From contig CAAEXF010000132.1 of the NCBI GenBank assembly GCA_900759715.1, forward strand, positions 124,001-188,000: 64,000 bases of DNA, written 5' to 3'. A model generated the notes under the pieces. That model did no database searches. It was given only the letters and a program-made list of their open reading frames with translations, and was not told the origin of the DNA. Each line of letters starts with the position of its first letter. Position 1 is the first letter of the stretch. Both the position numbers and the translations under genes were made by a program. This stretch comes from Clostridium_AM sp900759715 (lineage in GTDB: Bacteria > Bacillota > Clostridia > Clostridiales > Clostridiaceae). Of the stretch, positions 43,183 through 52,014 are shown in pieces.

Positions 43183-45147
43183 TTGGCAAAAAAACACAAA
43201 AGTAAAAGACCTCATAAAGTTAGAAAACAGATACTACTTGGGTTTTTCTCTGTAATTCTAGTAGTTATAGTTTTCTTTTGTGTTAAGTATTTGCCTATAA
43301 CAATATCACTTTATAAGGATGCAACAAAGAAGGTAAATTCTATATCCTATAATACTTTTCATGGGAATCAAACAACTTATTTATATGATTCAAATAATAA
43401 TATAATAAATAATTTATACGGTTCAAGGAACTCCCTATATTTAACATATTCTAATATACCTCAAGCGGTGAAAAATGCTTTTGTATCCATAGAAGATAAA
43501 GGTTTTTTTAAACATGGTGCTTTAAGTATAAAAGCAAATCTCAGGGTCTTGTATTCTATTATAAAAAATAACGGAAAAATTACACAGGGTGGAAGTACAA
43601 TTACACAGCAACTAGCAAGAAATGTGTTTTTAAATTTTGACAAAACTTATAAAAGAAAAGTAGAAGAAATATTTATTGCTATAAAATTAGATCAAAAATA
43701 TACTAAAGAACAAATCTTAGAATTTTATATTAATAATATTAATTTTGCTAATAATACTTACGGAATTGAAGCAGCATCAAGAAGATATTTTAACAAAAGT
43801 TGTAATAAACTTGATTTATCTGAGATATGTTTTTTAGCTGCAATACCTAATGATCCTACTTACTATGACCCTATAAAAAATGCAAATGCTACATTAAAAC
43901 GTAGAGATCTTATTTTATCATCAATGAAACAAAATAATTATATTACAGATGATCAGTACAATAAAGCAATTAACTATAAAATTGTATTAAATCCAGAAAA
44001 ATACACCGGAAATGTGTGGGTTGAGTCCTATGCTCTCGATAATGCTGCAAAAGTACTCATGAAACTAAAGGGATTCCAATTTAAAAGTACCTTTGATACA
44101 GAGCAAGATAGAACTAACTATTATAACGACTATTCTAATGTATATAATGGGTGCATAAATGATATTCGTAAGGATGGATATAAAATTTATACTTCTATAG
44201 ATATGAATAAACAGCAGCTCTTACAAAGTTCCGTAGATAATGGATTATTAGATTTTACAGACCAAAATAACGGAATATATGCATTACAGGGTTCAGCTGT
44301 TTCAATAGATAATAACACTGGTTGTGTTATAGCAATAGTAGGCGGTAGAACTAGTCCTCAGAAGGATTATTTAAATAGAGCATTTCAATCCTTTAGACAG
44401 CCTGGTTCATCTTTTAAACCTTTGACAGTGTACACTCCTGCCTTTCAAAAAGGATATACTGATACAACTATTATAAATGACCATTATATAGAGGGAGGTC
44501 CTCATAATGATGGTGATGTTTATATGGGGGATATCGATATAAGAACAGCCGTACAAATGTCATTAAATAGTGTTGCATACCAAGTTTTTAATGACATAAC
44601 TCCTGATTATGGTTTATCCTTTGTGAAAAGTATGAATTTTAGCAAAATTTCTAAGAGTGATTATATCCCAGCTGCTGCATTAGGTGGTTTAACCTATGGA
44701 GTAACGTCTACTGAAATGGCCTCCGGTTACTCAACTCTTGCAAGAGGCGGAGAATTTATTGATCCTACATGTATACATAGTATTATAGATAGCCAAGGAA
44801 AAACTATTTATGAAAATAAAATGGAAAAAAGAAGAATATATACAGCTGATGCAAGTTATTTAATGACGGATATTTTAAAAGGTACTTTAGGAAATACTTG
44901 GGGTACTGCATATAATGTGAGACTTGATGGTATTACGAGCGCTGCTAAGACCGGTACAACAAATGAGCAAAAGGATGGCTGGCTATGTGGCTATTCTGCT
45001 TACTATACTACGGTAGTCTGGGTTGGATATGATATGCCAAAGCATGTTGATAACTTATATGGTGGAACATATCCAGGTACAATATGGCATAATTATATGC
45101 AGAAGGTACACACAGGATTGCAAGATAAGGATTTTAGCACACCCTAA
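43183..45147 (+). CDS. class A penicillin-binding protein
   Basis: 654 residues: one N-terminal membrane helix (residues 17-40), a GT51 glycosyltransferase domain (about 75-250; SIEDKGFFKHGALS with the catalytic Glu and GGSTITQQLARN), and a transpeptidase domain (about 350-640; PGSSFKPL with the acyl Ser, SLNSVAYQ and AAKTGTT). Polymerises and cross-links peptidoglycan outside the membrane. TTG start with AAGGAAG 7 bases upstream. It lacks the long low-complexity tail seen in many Pbp1A proteins. Confidence 0.93.
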   Translation: MAKKHKSKRPHKVRKQILLGFFSVILVVIVFFCVKYLPITISLYKDATKKVNSISYNTFHGNQTTYLYDSNNNIINNLYGSRNSLYLTYSNIPQAVKNAFVSIEDKGFFKHGALSIKANLRVLYSIIKNNGKITQGGSTITQQLARNVFLNFDKTYKRKVEEIFIAIKLDQKYTKEQILEFYINNINFANNTYGIEAASRRYFNKSCNKLDLSEICFLAAIPNDPTYYDPIKNANATLKRRDLILSSMKQNNYITDDQYNKAINYKIVLNPEKYTGNVWVESYALDNAAKVLMKLKGFQFKSTFDTEQDRTNYYNDYSNVYNGCINDIRKDGYKIYTSIDMNKQQLLQSSVDNGLLDFTDQNNGIYALQGSAVSIDNNTGCVIAIVGGRTSPQKDYLNRAFQSFRQPGSSFKPLTVYTPAFQKGYTDTTIINDHYIEGGPHNDGDVYMGDIDIRTAVQMSLNSVAYQVFNDITPDYGLSFVKSMNFSKISKSDYIPAAALGGLTYGVTSTEMASGYSTLARGGEFIDPTCIHSIIDSQGKTIYENKMEKRRIYTADASYLMTDILKGTLGNTWGTAYNVRLDGITSAAKTGTTNEQKDGWLCGYSAYYTTVVWVGYDMPKHVDNLYGGTYPGTIWHNYMQKVHTGLQDKDFSTP

Positions 45148-45262
45148 GTTTACTAAAGAAAATGGAATAAAGAATTATTATTCCATCAATTACCGGGATA
45201 TAACAGATGAAGTTAGAAAATGCTATGGTTAAATAAGATAGACATATAACAAGAGCAGGAGT

Positions 45263-47134
45263 GTGAACTTAAAAAATATGAAAAATAGAGTGAAATCAAT
45301 CTTTTTTAACAACGCAGATATAATTATATTTTTTATAATAATCATGATAAAAATTTTTCATTATGCTAGAGTTATATCCCCCTATAAACTTGAAAATACC
45401 TTAAAAATCGCTATAATAGCTTCAATATTACCTATTGTTTCGATCGCTTTTATTTTAACCAAAAGAAGATTAACTTTTTTATATATTGTTGATCTAATAT
45501 TAAGTTTATTATTAGTAGCAGACATGATTTATTATAAATATTATAAAGATATAATATCCATAAGAGTAATAAGTAATAGCGTTTTACTTTCGGGAGTTTC
45601 ATCAAGTATAAAGCAATTGGTTGTACTTTCTGATTTCATTTATTTAATAGACCTAATAATATTACTTCCATTTATAACTTTTGCAAAAAGAATGAAAATA
45701 AAATACTACATCACTAATGTTAGAATGGGTTTATTTGCATTTATATTCTCTATAGGATTTATAGTAGATGGCTATAGCATAAGCATGCTTAATAAACAGC
45801 AACCTTTACTATTAACAACTATGTCTAATAAGCTTTATATAGCTAACGCATTGGGTGTGTTAAATTATCATATGTTAGATTTATATGATTTTAGTTCCAG
45901 TAGCATAAAAAATAAAAATATCACCACTCAAAGAATCAATGAAATAAAATCTTTTTTTAATAATAAACCAATAAAAATCTCAGGGAATCTAAGCGGAGAA
46001 GGCGTAGGAAAAAATTTAATTGTTATCCAAGTAGAAGCACTTCAACAATTTGTCATTAATTCTAAAATAAACGGAAATATAATAACCCCTAACTTAAATA
46101 AATGGATAGATAAAAGTCTTTACTTTGATAATTATTTTTATCAGGTAGCATCAGGTACTACTTCTGACGCAGAATTTATGTCAATGAACTCATTATATCC
46201 AGCAGAGTCTGGAGCAGCTTACTATAGGTATGTAGGAGATACTTTAGAGTCATCACCTAAGCTATTTAATAATAAAGGATATTATACAGCTGCATTGCAT
46301 GGTTATGCTGAGGGATTTTGGAATAGAGAATCAATGTATAAAACAGAAGGTTTTAATAAATTCTATGGAGAACATAGTTATAATATAGACGAAACAGTAG
46401 GACTTGGACTTAGTGATAAGTCATTCTTAAATCAATCCTTTGAAAAACTTAAAACTTTCAAGCAGCCTTACTATGCATTTCTAATAACCTTAAGTAGTCA
46501 TTTCCCTTTTAATGACACTAAAGGTTACGGAAACTTCGATGTTGGAGAATACGAAAATACTTTGCTTGGAGATTATCTGAAAGGAATACATTATACTGAT
46601 GCCCAATTAGGAAATTTTTTAGATAAACTTGAACAAGAAGGAATTATGAAAAATTCAATTGTAGTAGTATATGGTGATCACTATGCTATACCTACTACTG
46701 ATGTAGACCAATTATATAAGTTTGAAAATGTAAGTGTGCAGTCAGATTTGACCTGGTATAACTATCAAAAGGTTCCTATGTTTATACATTTTCCTAATGA
46801 TAATCATAAAGGCATAAATCATACTTATTCCGGTCAGATGGATTTGTTACCAACCTTAGCTAATATGTTTAATCTGCCCGTTAAATATGTATTTGGTAAA
46901 GACATTCTGAATACCAATACTCAATATGTTATTTTTAGAGAAGGTTCTTTTACTGATGGGAAGATTTTTTATATATCATGGGCTAATACCTACTATGATA
47001 TAGCAACTGGTAACTCCATTGCTGAAACCCCAGAACTTAAGAAGAAAAAGGAAGAAATATTAAATGACCTCAGTTACTCTGACGATGTTTTGAACCATAA
47101 CTTGATTAAAAAATTTGAAGGTTCTACTAAATAA
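45263..47134 (+). CDS. ltaS: lipoteichoic acid synthase family sulfatase-fold protein
   Basis: 623 residues: five hydrophobic segments in residues 17-175, then an extracellular sulfatase-fold domain. The catalytic Thr is in ASGTTSDAEFMSMNSLYP; other family segments are VIQVEALQQF, ITLSSHFPF and VVYGDHYAIP with metal-binding Asp/His. Such enzymes polymerise glycerol phosphate from phosphatidylglycerol onto a lipid anchor. The GTG start at 45263 has AGGAG very close, so the start is uncertain; ATG 45278 is possible. A related phosphoglycerol transferase role cannot be excluded. Confidence 0.9.
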   Translation: MNLKNMKNRVKSIFFNNADIIIFFIIIMIKIFHYARVISPYKLENTLKIAIIASILPIVSIAFILTKRRLTFLYIVDLILSLLLVADMIYYKYYKDIISIRVISNSVLLSGVSSSIKQLVVLSDFIYLIDLIILLPFITFAKRMKIKYYITNVRMGLFAFIFSIGFIVDGYSISMLNKQQPLLLTTMSNKLYIANALGVLNYHMLDLYDFSSSSIKNKNITTQRINEIKSFFNNKPIKISGNLSGEGVGKNLIVIQVEALQQFVINSKINGNIITPNLNKWIDKSLYFDNYFYQVASGTTSDAEFMSMNSLYPAESGAAYYRYVGDTLESSPKLFNNKGYYTAALHGYAEGFWNRESMYKTEGFNKFYGEHSYNIDETVGLGLSDKSFLNQSFEKLKTFKQPYYAFLITLSSHFPFNDTKGYGNFDVGEYENTLLGDYLKGIHYTDAQLGNFLDKLEQEGIMKNSIVVVYGDHYAIPTTDVDQLYKFENVSVQSDLTWYNYQKVPMFIHFPNDNHKGINHTYSGQMDLLPTLANMFNLPVKYVFGKDILNTNTQYVIFREGSFTDGKIFYISWANTYYDIATGNSIAETPELKKKKEEILNDLSYSDDVLNHNLIKKFEGSTK

Positions 47135-47160
47135 ATACAAATAATTATTTACTCTAAAAT

Positions 47161-47192
47161 AAACGGTACAGGGAGCAATCACTGTACCGTTT
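47161..47192 (+). terminator. terminator of the galU-pbp-ltaS unit
   Basis: AAACGGTACAG pairs with CTGTACCGTTT around GGAGCAATCA, followed by TTAAG. Confidence 0.85.
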
Positions 47193-47350
47193 TTAAGTAT
47201 CTAATTAAGGTTTTAAATTTAATCTAGTTTTAATAATATTTTAATTAATCTTTAAATATTGTTCGCTAATATATGGTTTAAACAATAAATTTTTCACTTA
47301 GGTTCTTATTACATTTTAATAGACTTAAAGGTTTACCTCATTGAATTAAA

Positions 47351-48748
47351 TTAAGTTAACTTTGCCCGCTGACGCAGCGTTGACTTAACTTCACTAATAT
47401 CCTTAACATTGCTTTTCGCCATTTTTATATAAGCTAAGGCTGAAGGTATAAGAAATAATTGAAAGATTATCAGCGTAATCATATAGTTATTTGGTTCCCT
47501 CGTATACTTAGAAACAATAACAAGTAAATAACCAATACCAACGTTACCAAGAGTTCTTCCTAAGCTATTAGCAATGTTGGCTACACTAAAGGCCGTTCCT
47601 CTGTGTTCCGGAAGGTTCACATCTGTTATCAGGGCAAGCCAGTTTGGTGTATTGGCTGATTGGGCCGCAGAAGCAAAAACCGATAAGACAAACATTACAG
47701 TCATCCATGGATTTATAACTATTTGCTTCAATATGCTTATTAGTATTAAATAAGAATTATTGCTATTAGTCAATGATAGATTATGCATTGGAGTTATAAA
47801 CATTGCTAAATAAAGTGGTGCAGTAATAAAAACAAAAAATGAAGTTAGTAAAGCTCTCCCTTTATAGGTTTTCCTTTGAAATACGTCTCCTAGATAACCA
47901 AAAAATGCTGAGGAAAGACCTCCTATTTGAAATAAAGCAAATAAATATCCTGCTACAACGATTGCTATCCGGGAACTGTATCCCTGATGTTGGATTTTTG
48001 ATATATATAATGTTGGAAGCCAAATTAAGCTTCCAGTTGTAATATTCATAAAAAATCCTTGAAAAAACAATAGAATATTACTACGTTTTGAGGCTATTTC
48101 GGAAAAATGATTAAACTCGATATTGTAATTATATTCATATCCTTCTTTAACAAGTTCCTGCAATTCTGGCTCTGATTCTCCTAAAGTAGGTTCTTTTATA
48201 AAGAGATATAGAATAATCAAGAAAAAACCTATTATGCTTACAATTTCAAATGGTTTTTTCCAATTTGTAGCTGTAGCAATAAGTGAAGCCATTAATGCTC
48301 CTGCAATTCCGCCAAAGCCTTGAGACATTCCCCAGAGACTTAATAACATTCCGCGGTATTTATGTGGAATATAGTCAGTTAAAACACTAAATCCAATTGA
48401 CGCAATGCATCCTAGCCCTATTCCAGTAAAAATTTGAAAAATAAAAAGCTGAACATAAGTACTGCTCCGTGAGGTCAAAAATACTGATATTGACCATAAG
48501 ATAGTACCAATAATAATAAGCTTCTTACGATTAAATTTTCCTGAAAGGTAACCCCAGTAAACTGAAGAAATGGATGTCACTAAAATGTTAACAGCTGAAA
48601 CCATTCCAAGGGCAGATATATTAACATTTAAATCCTTTGCAATTGAAGAAAAAAGTGGTGGAAACAGTCCTATAATAATGTTATCAAAAGCAGCTAAGGC
48701 TACAAAAACAAATATAGTATAGATCATTCTTATATTGAGAGTATTCAT
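47351..48748 (-). CDS. MFS transporter
   Basis: 465 residues, about twelve transmembrane helices; the loop motif SGKFNRKKLIIIGT between helices 2 and 3 and GYLGDVFQRKTYKG between 8 and 9 are MFS signatures. N-terminal helix FDNIIIGLFPPLFSSIAKDLNV is that of proton-driven exporters. Substrate not predictable. It is inserted, on the opposite strand, between the two parts of the envelope cluster. Confidence 0.88.
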   Translation of the reverse strand: MNTLNIRMIYTIFVFVALAAFDNIIIGLFPPLFSSIAKDLNVNISALGMVSAVNILVTSISSVYWGYLSGKFNRKKLIIIGTILWSISVFLTSRSSTYVQLFIFQIFTGIGLGCIASIGFSVLTDYIPHKYRGMLLSLWGMSQGFGGIAGALMASLIATATNWKKPFEIVSIIGFFLIILYLFIKEPTLGESEPELQELVKEGYEYNYNIEFNHFSEIASKRSNILLFFQGFFMNITTGSLIWLPTLYISKIQHQGYSSRIAIVVAGYLFALFQIGGLSSAFFGYLGDVFQRKTYKGRALLTSFFVFITAPLYLAMFITPMHNLSLTNSNNSYLILISILKQIVINPWMTVMFVLSVFASAAQSANTPNWLALITDVNLPEHRGTAFSVANIANSLGRTLGNVGIGYLLVIVSKYTREPNNYMITLIIFQLFLIPSALAYIKMAKSNVKDISEVKSTLRQRAKLT

Positions 48749-49004
48749 TAATCCTTACATCTCCCTTTAAAATGATTTGCAATATATATAATAAAGTTTT
48801 ATCTAAATGATATATTATTATAGCCTATTTCTACTAATATATCTATCTAACCTTATTAGTATAGATAAAAAATAGTCTTTGGGGAAAAATAGTTTCAAAA
48901 TACAATTCTTGTAATAGTTAATATAGGTAACGTATGTTCCTTAAAATAATTTTAGTTTTATTATAAAAGTATCAATTAATCTAACCAATGAAAGGAGTAG
49001 TATC

Positions 49005-50114
49005 ATGATTAAAAATATACTTATTATTTCATCTAATTTTACAGGGCATGGACATAAAAGTATAACGGAGTCTTTACGTGAAAAATTTGAAAAACATAGC
49101 GATATTAATGTTCATGTTGTAGATGGATTTTCTCTTGGAGGAACCACACTACTTAAAATAGGCAAATCATATGGACCAATAACTAGATCTTCCGAGAATT
49201 TATGGCAATTAATTTGGAATGTATCTTCCATTAGGCCAGCATTGGTTAACGAGTTCATTGAATTAATAATAAAAGATAATTTTTTACAGCTATTAAAAGA
49301 CGTAAATCCTGACTTGATTTTATCTGTACATCCAAATTTTAATGGTTCCGTTATAAATATATTAGAAAATCATAAAATTAAAATTCCATTTATTACTCTA
49401 ATTGCAGATCTAGTAAGCATTTATCCACTATGGGCAGATCCTAGAGCTGCTTATATTATAAGTCCAACACAAGAAGCAAAAGATAAATGTGTGGAATATG
49501 GTGTTTCTGAAGAAAATATAAAAGTTTTAGGATTTCCTGTACGCTCAAAGTTTTATAGAGATATACAAGATAGCCAAGAACCTATTAACTATAATGCTGA
49601 TATTCCTTTAAAATGCCTAATAATGAGTGGCGGAGAAGGCGTAGGCAATATGAGAAAGATAGCTGAGACTCTTCTTGATAACTTTAATTGTACCGTAGGC
49701 ATTGTCGCAGGCCGAAACACAAGGTTAAGAAACAAATTAGAGCAATCATTAGTTGAAAGATACGGTGACAAGGTTAAGATTTACGGATTTATGGAAAATA
49801 TACAGGATTTAATGCTATCCTCCGATATTGCATTTACAAGAGGAAGTCCAAATGTAATGATGGAAGCTATTGCATGTAATTTACCCTTAGTAATAACAGG
49901 TGCTTTACCTGGGCAAGAAGAGGAAAATCCAGAATTTGCTGAAAAGTATAAACTTGGAGTAGTATGTGAAAATATTAAAAATATACAGGATACCATAAGC
50001 GATTTACTTGCAAATAACGCAGAAAAATTAAACCAAATTAGAAGCTCCCAGAGAAGCTATAGCAATCCTAATGTTGCAAAAAACATTGTGGATTTTATTT
50101 TAAGCTTAGATTAA
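49005..50114 (+). CDS. ugtP: processive diacylglycerol glucosyltransferase (UgtP/MGDG synthase family)
   Basis: 369 residues, GT28 fold. The N-terminal half has the MGDG-synthase pattern (SSNFTGHGHKSITESL, then PDLILSVHPNFNGSVIN and TLIADLVSIYPLWADPRAAYIISPT); the C-terminal half holds the UDP-sugar site (IMSGGEGVGNMRKIAE, GFMENIQDLMLSSDIAFTRGSPNVMMEAIACNLPLVI). Transfers glucose from UDP-glucose to diacylglycerol, giving the glycolipid anchor for lipoteichoic acid. This links it to galU and the LTA synthase-type gene nearby. AAAGGAG precedes ATG. Confidence 0.88.
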   Translation: MIKNILIISSNFTGHGHKSITESLREKFEKHSDINVHVVDGFSLGGTTLLKIGKSYGPITRSSENLWQLIWNVSSIRPALVNEFIELIIKDNFLQLLKDVNPDLILSVHPNFNGSVINILENHKIKIPFITLIADLVSIYPLWADPRAAYIISPTQEAKDKCVEYGVSEENIKVLGFPVRSKFYRDIQDSQEPINYNADIPLKCLIMSGGEGVGNMRKIAETLLDNFNCTVGIVAGRNTRLRNKLEQSLVERYGDKVKIYGFMENIQDLMLSSDIAFTRGSPNVMMEAIACNLPLVITGALPGQEEENPEFAEKYKLGVVCENIKNIQDTISDLLANNAEKLNQIRSSQRSYSNPNVAKNIVDFILSLD

Positions 50115-50126
50115 GTAGACTTATAA

Positions 50127-50172
50127 AAAGCGGTACTTGAATATCGCATTGATAATTTCAAAATACCGCTTT
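50127..50172. terminator. bidirectional terminator between ugtP and the HTH gene
   Basis: AAAGCGGTA pairs with TACCGCTTT, with an inner TTGAA/TTCAA extension. It sits between convergent genes. Confidence 0.75.
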
Positions 50173-50184
50173 ATCTCTTTAATT

Positions 50185-50460
50185 TTATATCTTCTTTTTT
50201 TCTTCTCTAATTATTCTTCTAATAGTCTGCTCAGTAAGATAATACTTCTCAGCTAGTATTTTAATAGAACTCCCTTTTTTATAGCTATTAAAAATCTCTA
50301 CATTTCTGTCTTTTAATTCATTCTTTATGCCGCTATTTTCTCCCCAAGCCTTCCTATTTTCACATTTTCTCGGTATATATAAATAACCACCATCTATATA
50401 TTGCTGAATTAATTCAACCACATCTTCTGGTAATATATTTTGTGCTTTTTCATATTTCAT
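50185..50460 (-). CDS. small CD3324-type helix-turn-helix protein
   Basis: 91 residues matching the CD3324 family of clostridia and bacilli: LPEDVVELIQQYIDGGYLYIPRK at the start and a C-terminal helix-turn-helix (IKILAEKYYLTEQTIRRIIREEKK), related to Mor-type activators. Likely a DNA-binding protein; target unknown. GGAGCAAGGA precedes ATG. Confidence 0.8.
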   Translation of the reverse strand: MKYEKAQNILPEDVVELIQQYIDGGYLYIPRKCENRKAWGENSGIKNELKDRNVEIFNSYKKGSSIKILAEKYYLTEQTIRRIIREEKKKI

Positions 50461-50678
50461 AGTCCTTGCTCCTATCTACATTTCATTTTGTAAATAATGA
50501 AGCAAAGTCTGCACAAAAATATCTTAGCCTAAATAAAACTCTTAGATCCGGCTCCGAACAAAACTATGCTCTATATCTTCATGCAGCTTTGCACGAAGCC
50601 TTCTTCCACAACATTTAATCTTGTATTTCCCACACTTTATTCCCCCTCACTTAGTTGTCCATTTATAACGTAAATATA

Positions 50679-51581
50679 TCATACTTTTCTTAATTTATTC
50701 AATATAATTGATTCATTCTGCAGCACAAGTACTGCTCCTATAATGAAAACTACTCCTATAACTTGCGTAAATACCATTGTCTCATTAAGCACTAAAAAAG
50801 CCAGAATTAATGTTATGGGAAGCTCTGCCGTTGCTATTATTGTGCTTTTCTCGGAGCCTACCAATGCAATTCCCTTGTACAAAAAAACAACCGGTAAAAT
50901 TCCTGAAACAACCGCAAGTTCGAAAACATAAAATACCATCTGTGGATTCAAAGTTATATCAAACCTAAAAAAGCCTGGATTAAGAATAGCTGAAATTACA
51001 AACATAACAACAGATGTATACATTGCCAAAACCTCTGACTTTACATCATTAAGCTTTAAATCAGCAAATACATTAAAAAAGGCATAAGATATGCTGCATA
51101 TAACTCCATAAACAAGACCTATAACAGGTGTTTCAGCAACATTTAGATTAAAAAGGTTTATTACCATTCCACTTCCTATTACTGCAAGCATCAGTGCCAA
51201 ATTATTTACCAAACTAATTTTACGTATACCAGTTATAACAAAAAATAGTGTAACAAAAACTGGATGTGTAAAAATAAGCATTGATGCAATACCTGCATTT
51301 ATCTTTTCAAGAGCTAAATAGAAAAATACTGTAGTGGCTGTACTACCAAAAGTCCCTTGAATAATTACCCTTTTAAGTTGTCCCTTAGTAAGTATCATTG
51401 ACTTTTTATCCTTAATGAAAAGGTATATAAACATTATTACCGCACTTACCGCATTCTGCATGACTAGAAGATCATACACTTTCATACCTGTATTAAAAGC
51501 ACTTTTCCCTATTATAGCTATTAAAGCAAAGAAGAAAGCTGCTAAAGACACATATATATATCCTAGACTGCTTTTTTTCAA
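50679..51581 (-). CDS. EamA/DMT-family transporter
   Basis: 300 residues, ten hydrophobic segments in two EamA repeats (FFALIAIIGKSAFNTG near the start, and SISYAFFNVFADLKLNDV in the second half). Exports or imports a small metabolite. TTG 51581 is preferred since GGGGTGG lies 5 bases upstream; the GTG at 51590 overlaps that site. Confidence 0.88.
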   Translation of the reverse strand: MKKSSLGYIYVSLAAFFFALIAIIGKSAFNTGMKVYDLLVMQNAVSAVIMFIYLFIKDKKSMILTKGQLKRVIIQGTFGSTATTVFFYLALEKINAGIASMLIFTHPVFVTLFFVITGIRKISLVNNLALMLAVIGSGMVINLFNLNVAETPVIGLVYGVICSISYAFFNVFADLKLNDVKSEVLAMYTSVVMFVISAILNPGFFRFDITLNPQMVFYVFELAVVSGILPVVFLYKGIALVGSEKSTIIATAELPITLILAFLVLNETMVFTQVIGVVFIIGAVLVLQNESIILNKLRKV

Positions 51582-51691
51582 TTTAACCACCCCTTAGTAA
51601 ATACATTACCACTTAAGGAATATCATGTCACACCCCTATTTCTAACTTATTTTAGCATGACTATATCTTTCCACACACTTAATAATAACAT

Positions 51692-51729
51692 AAAAGCTAG
51701 TACAGAAGTAAAATTCTATACTAGCTTTT
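51692..51729 (-). terminator. terminator without an intact gene
   Basis: AAAAGCTAGTA (51692-51702) pairs with TACTAGCTTTT (51719-51729) with U-rich tails on both sides. On the minus strand a short open frame (51735-51845) ending GAAGATATAAGCAAAAATTAG precedes it: about 34 codons with one hydrophobic helix and no start. Nothing else is seen between 51582 and 52014. Confidence 0.55.
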
Positions 51730-52014
51730 ATTAACTAATTTTTGCTTATATCTTCTTTCAACTTTTCATAATAGATATAACAGGTTAAAGAAAAGAACAA
51801 ACAAAAATATAATAAAAGAACTTGCTCACTAGAACTTCACAATTTTTTTACTGTGACACTGTAAATTTTACTGTAAAATTGTATAAAATAATCAAATAGT
51901 ATTGTATAATAGAAATATATTCTTAATTAAGAATTTTCAAACATATGCTCTAAAAGAATATGATTTGATTATAAGTATTAAATAAACAATAAATTATGAA
52001 AGAGAGGAATAAAC

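Noticed and set aside
45023..45232. 69-codon plus-strand frame after the PBP
   Set aside because: Most of it is a shifted reading of the transpeptidase end; the 30-codon tail beyond the PBP stop has no recognisable family.
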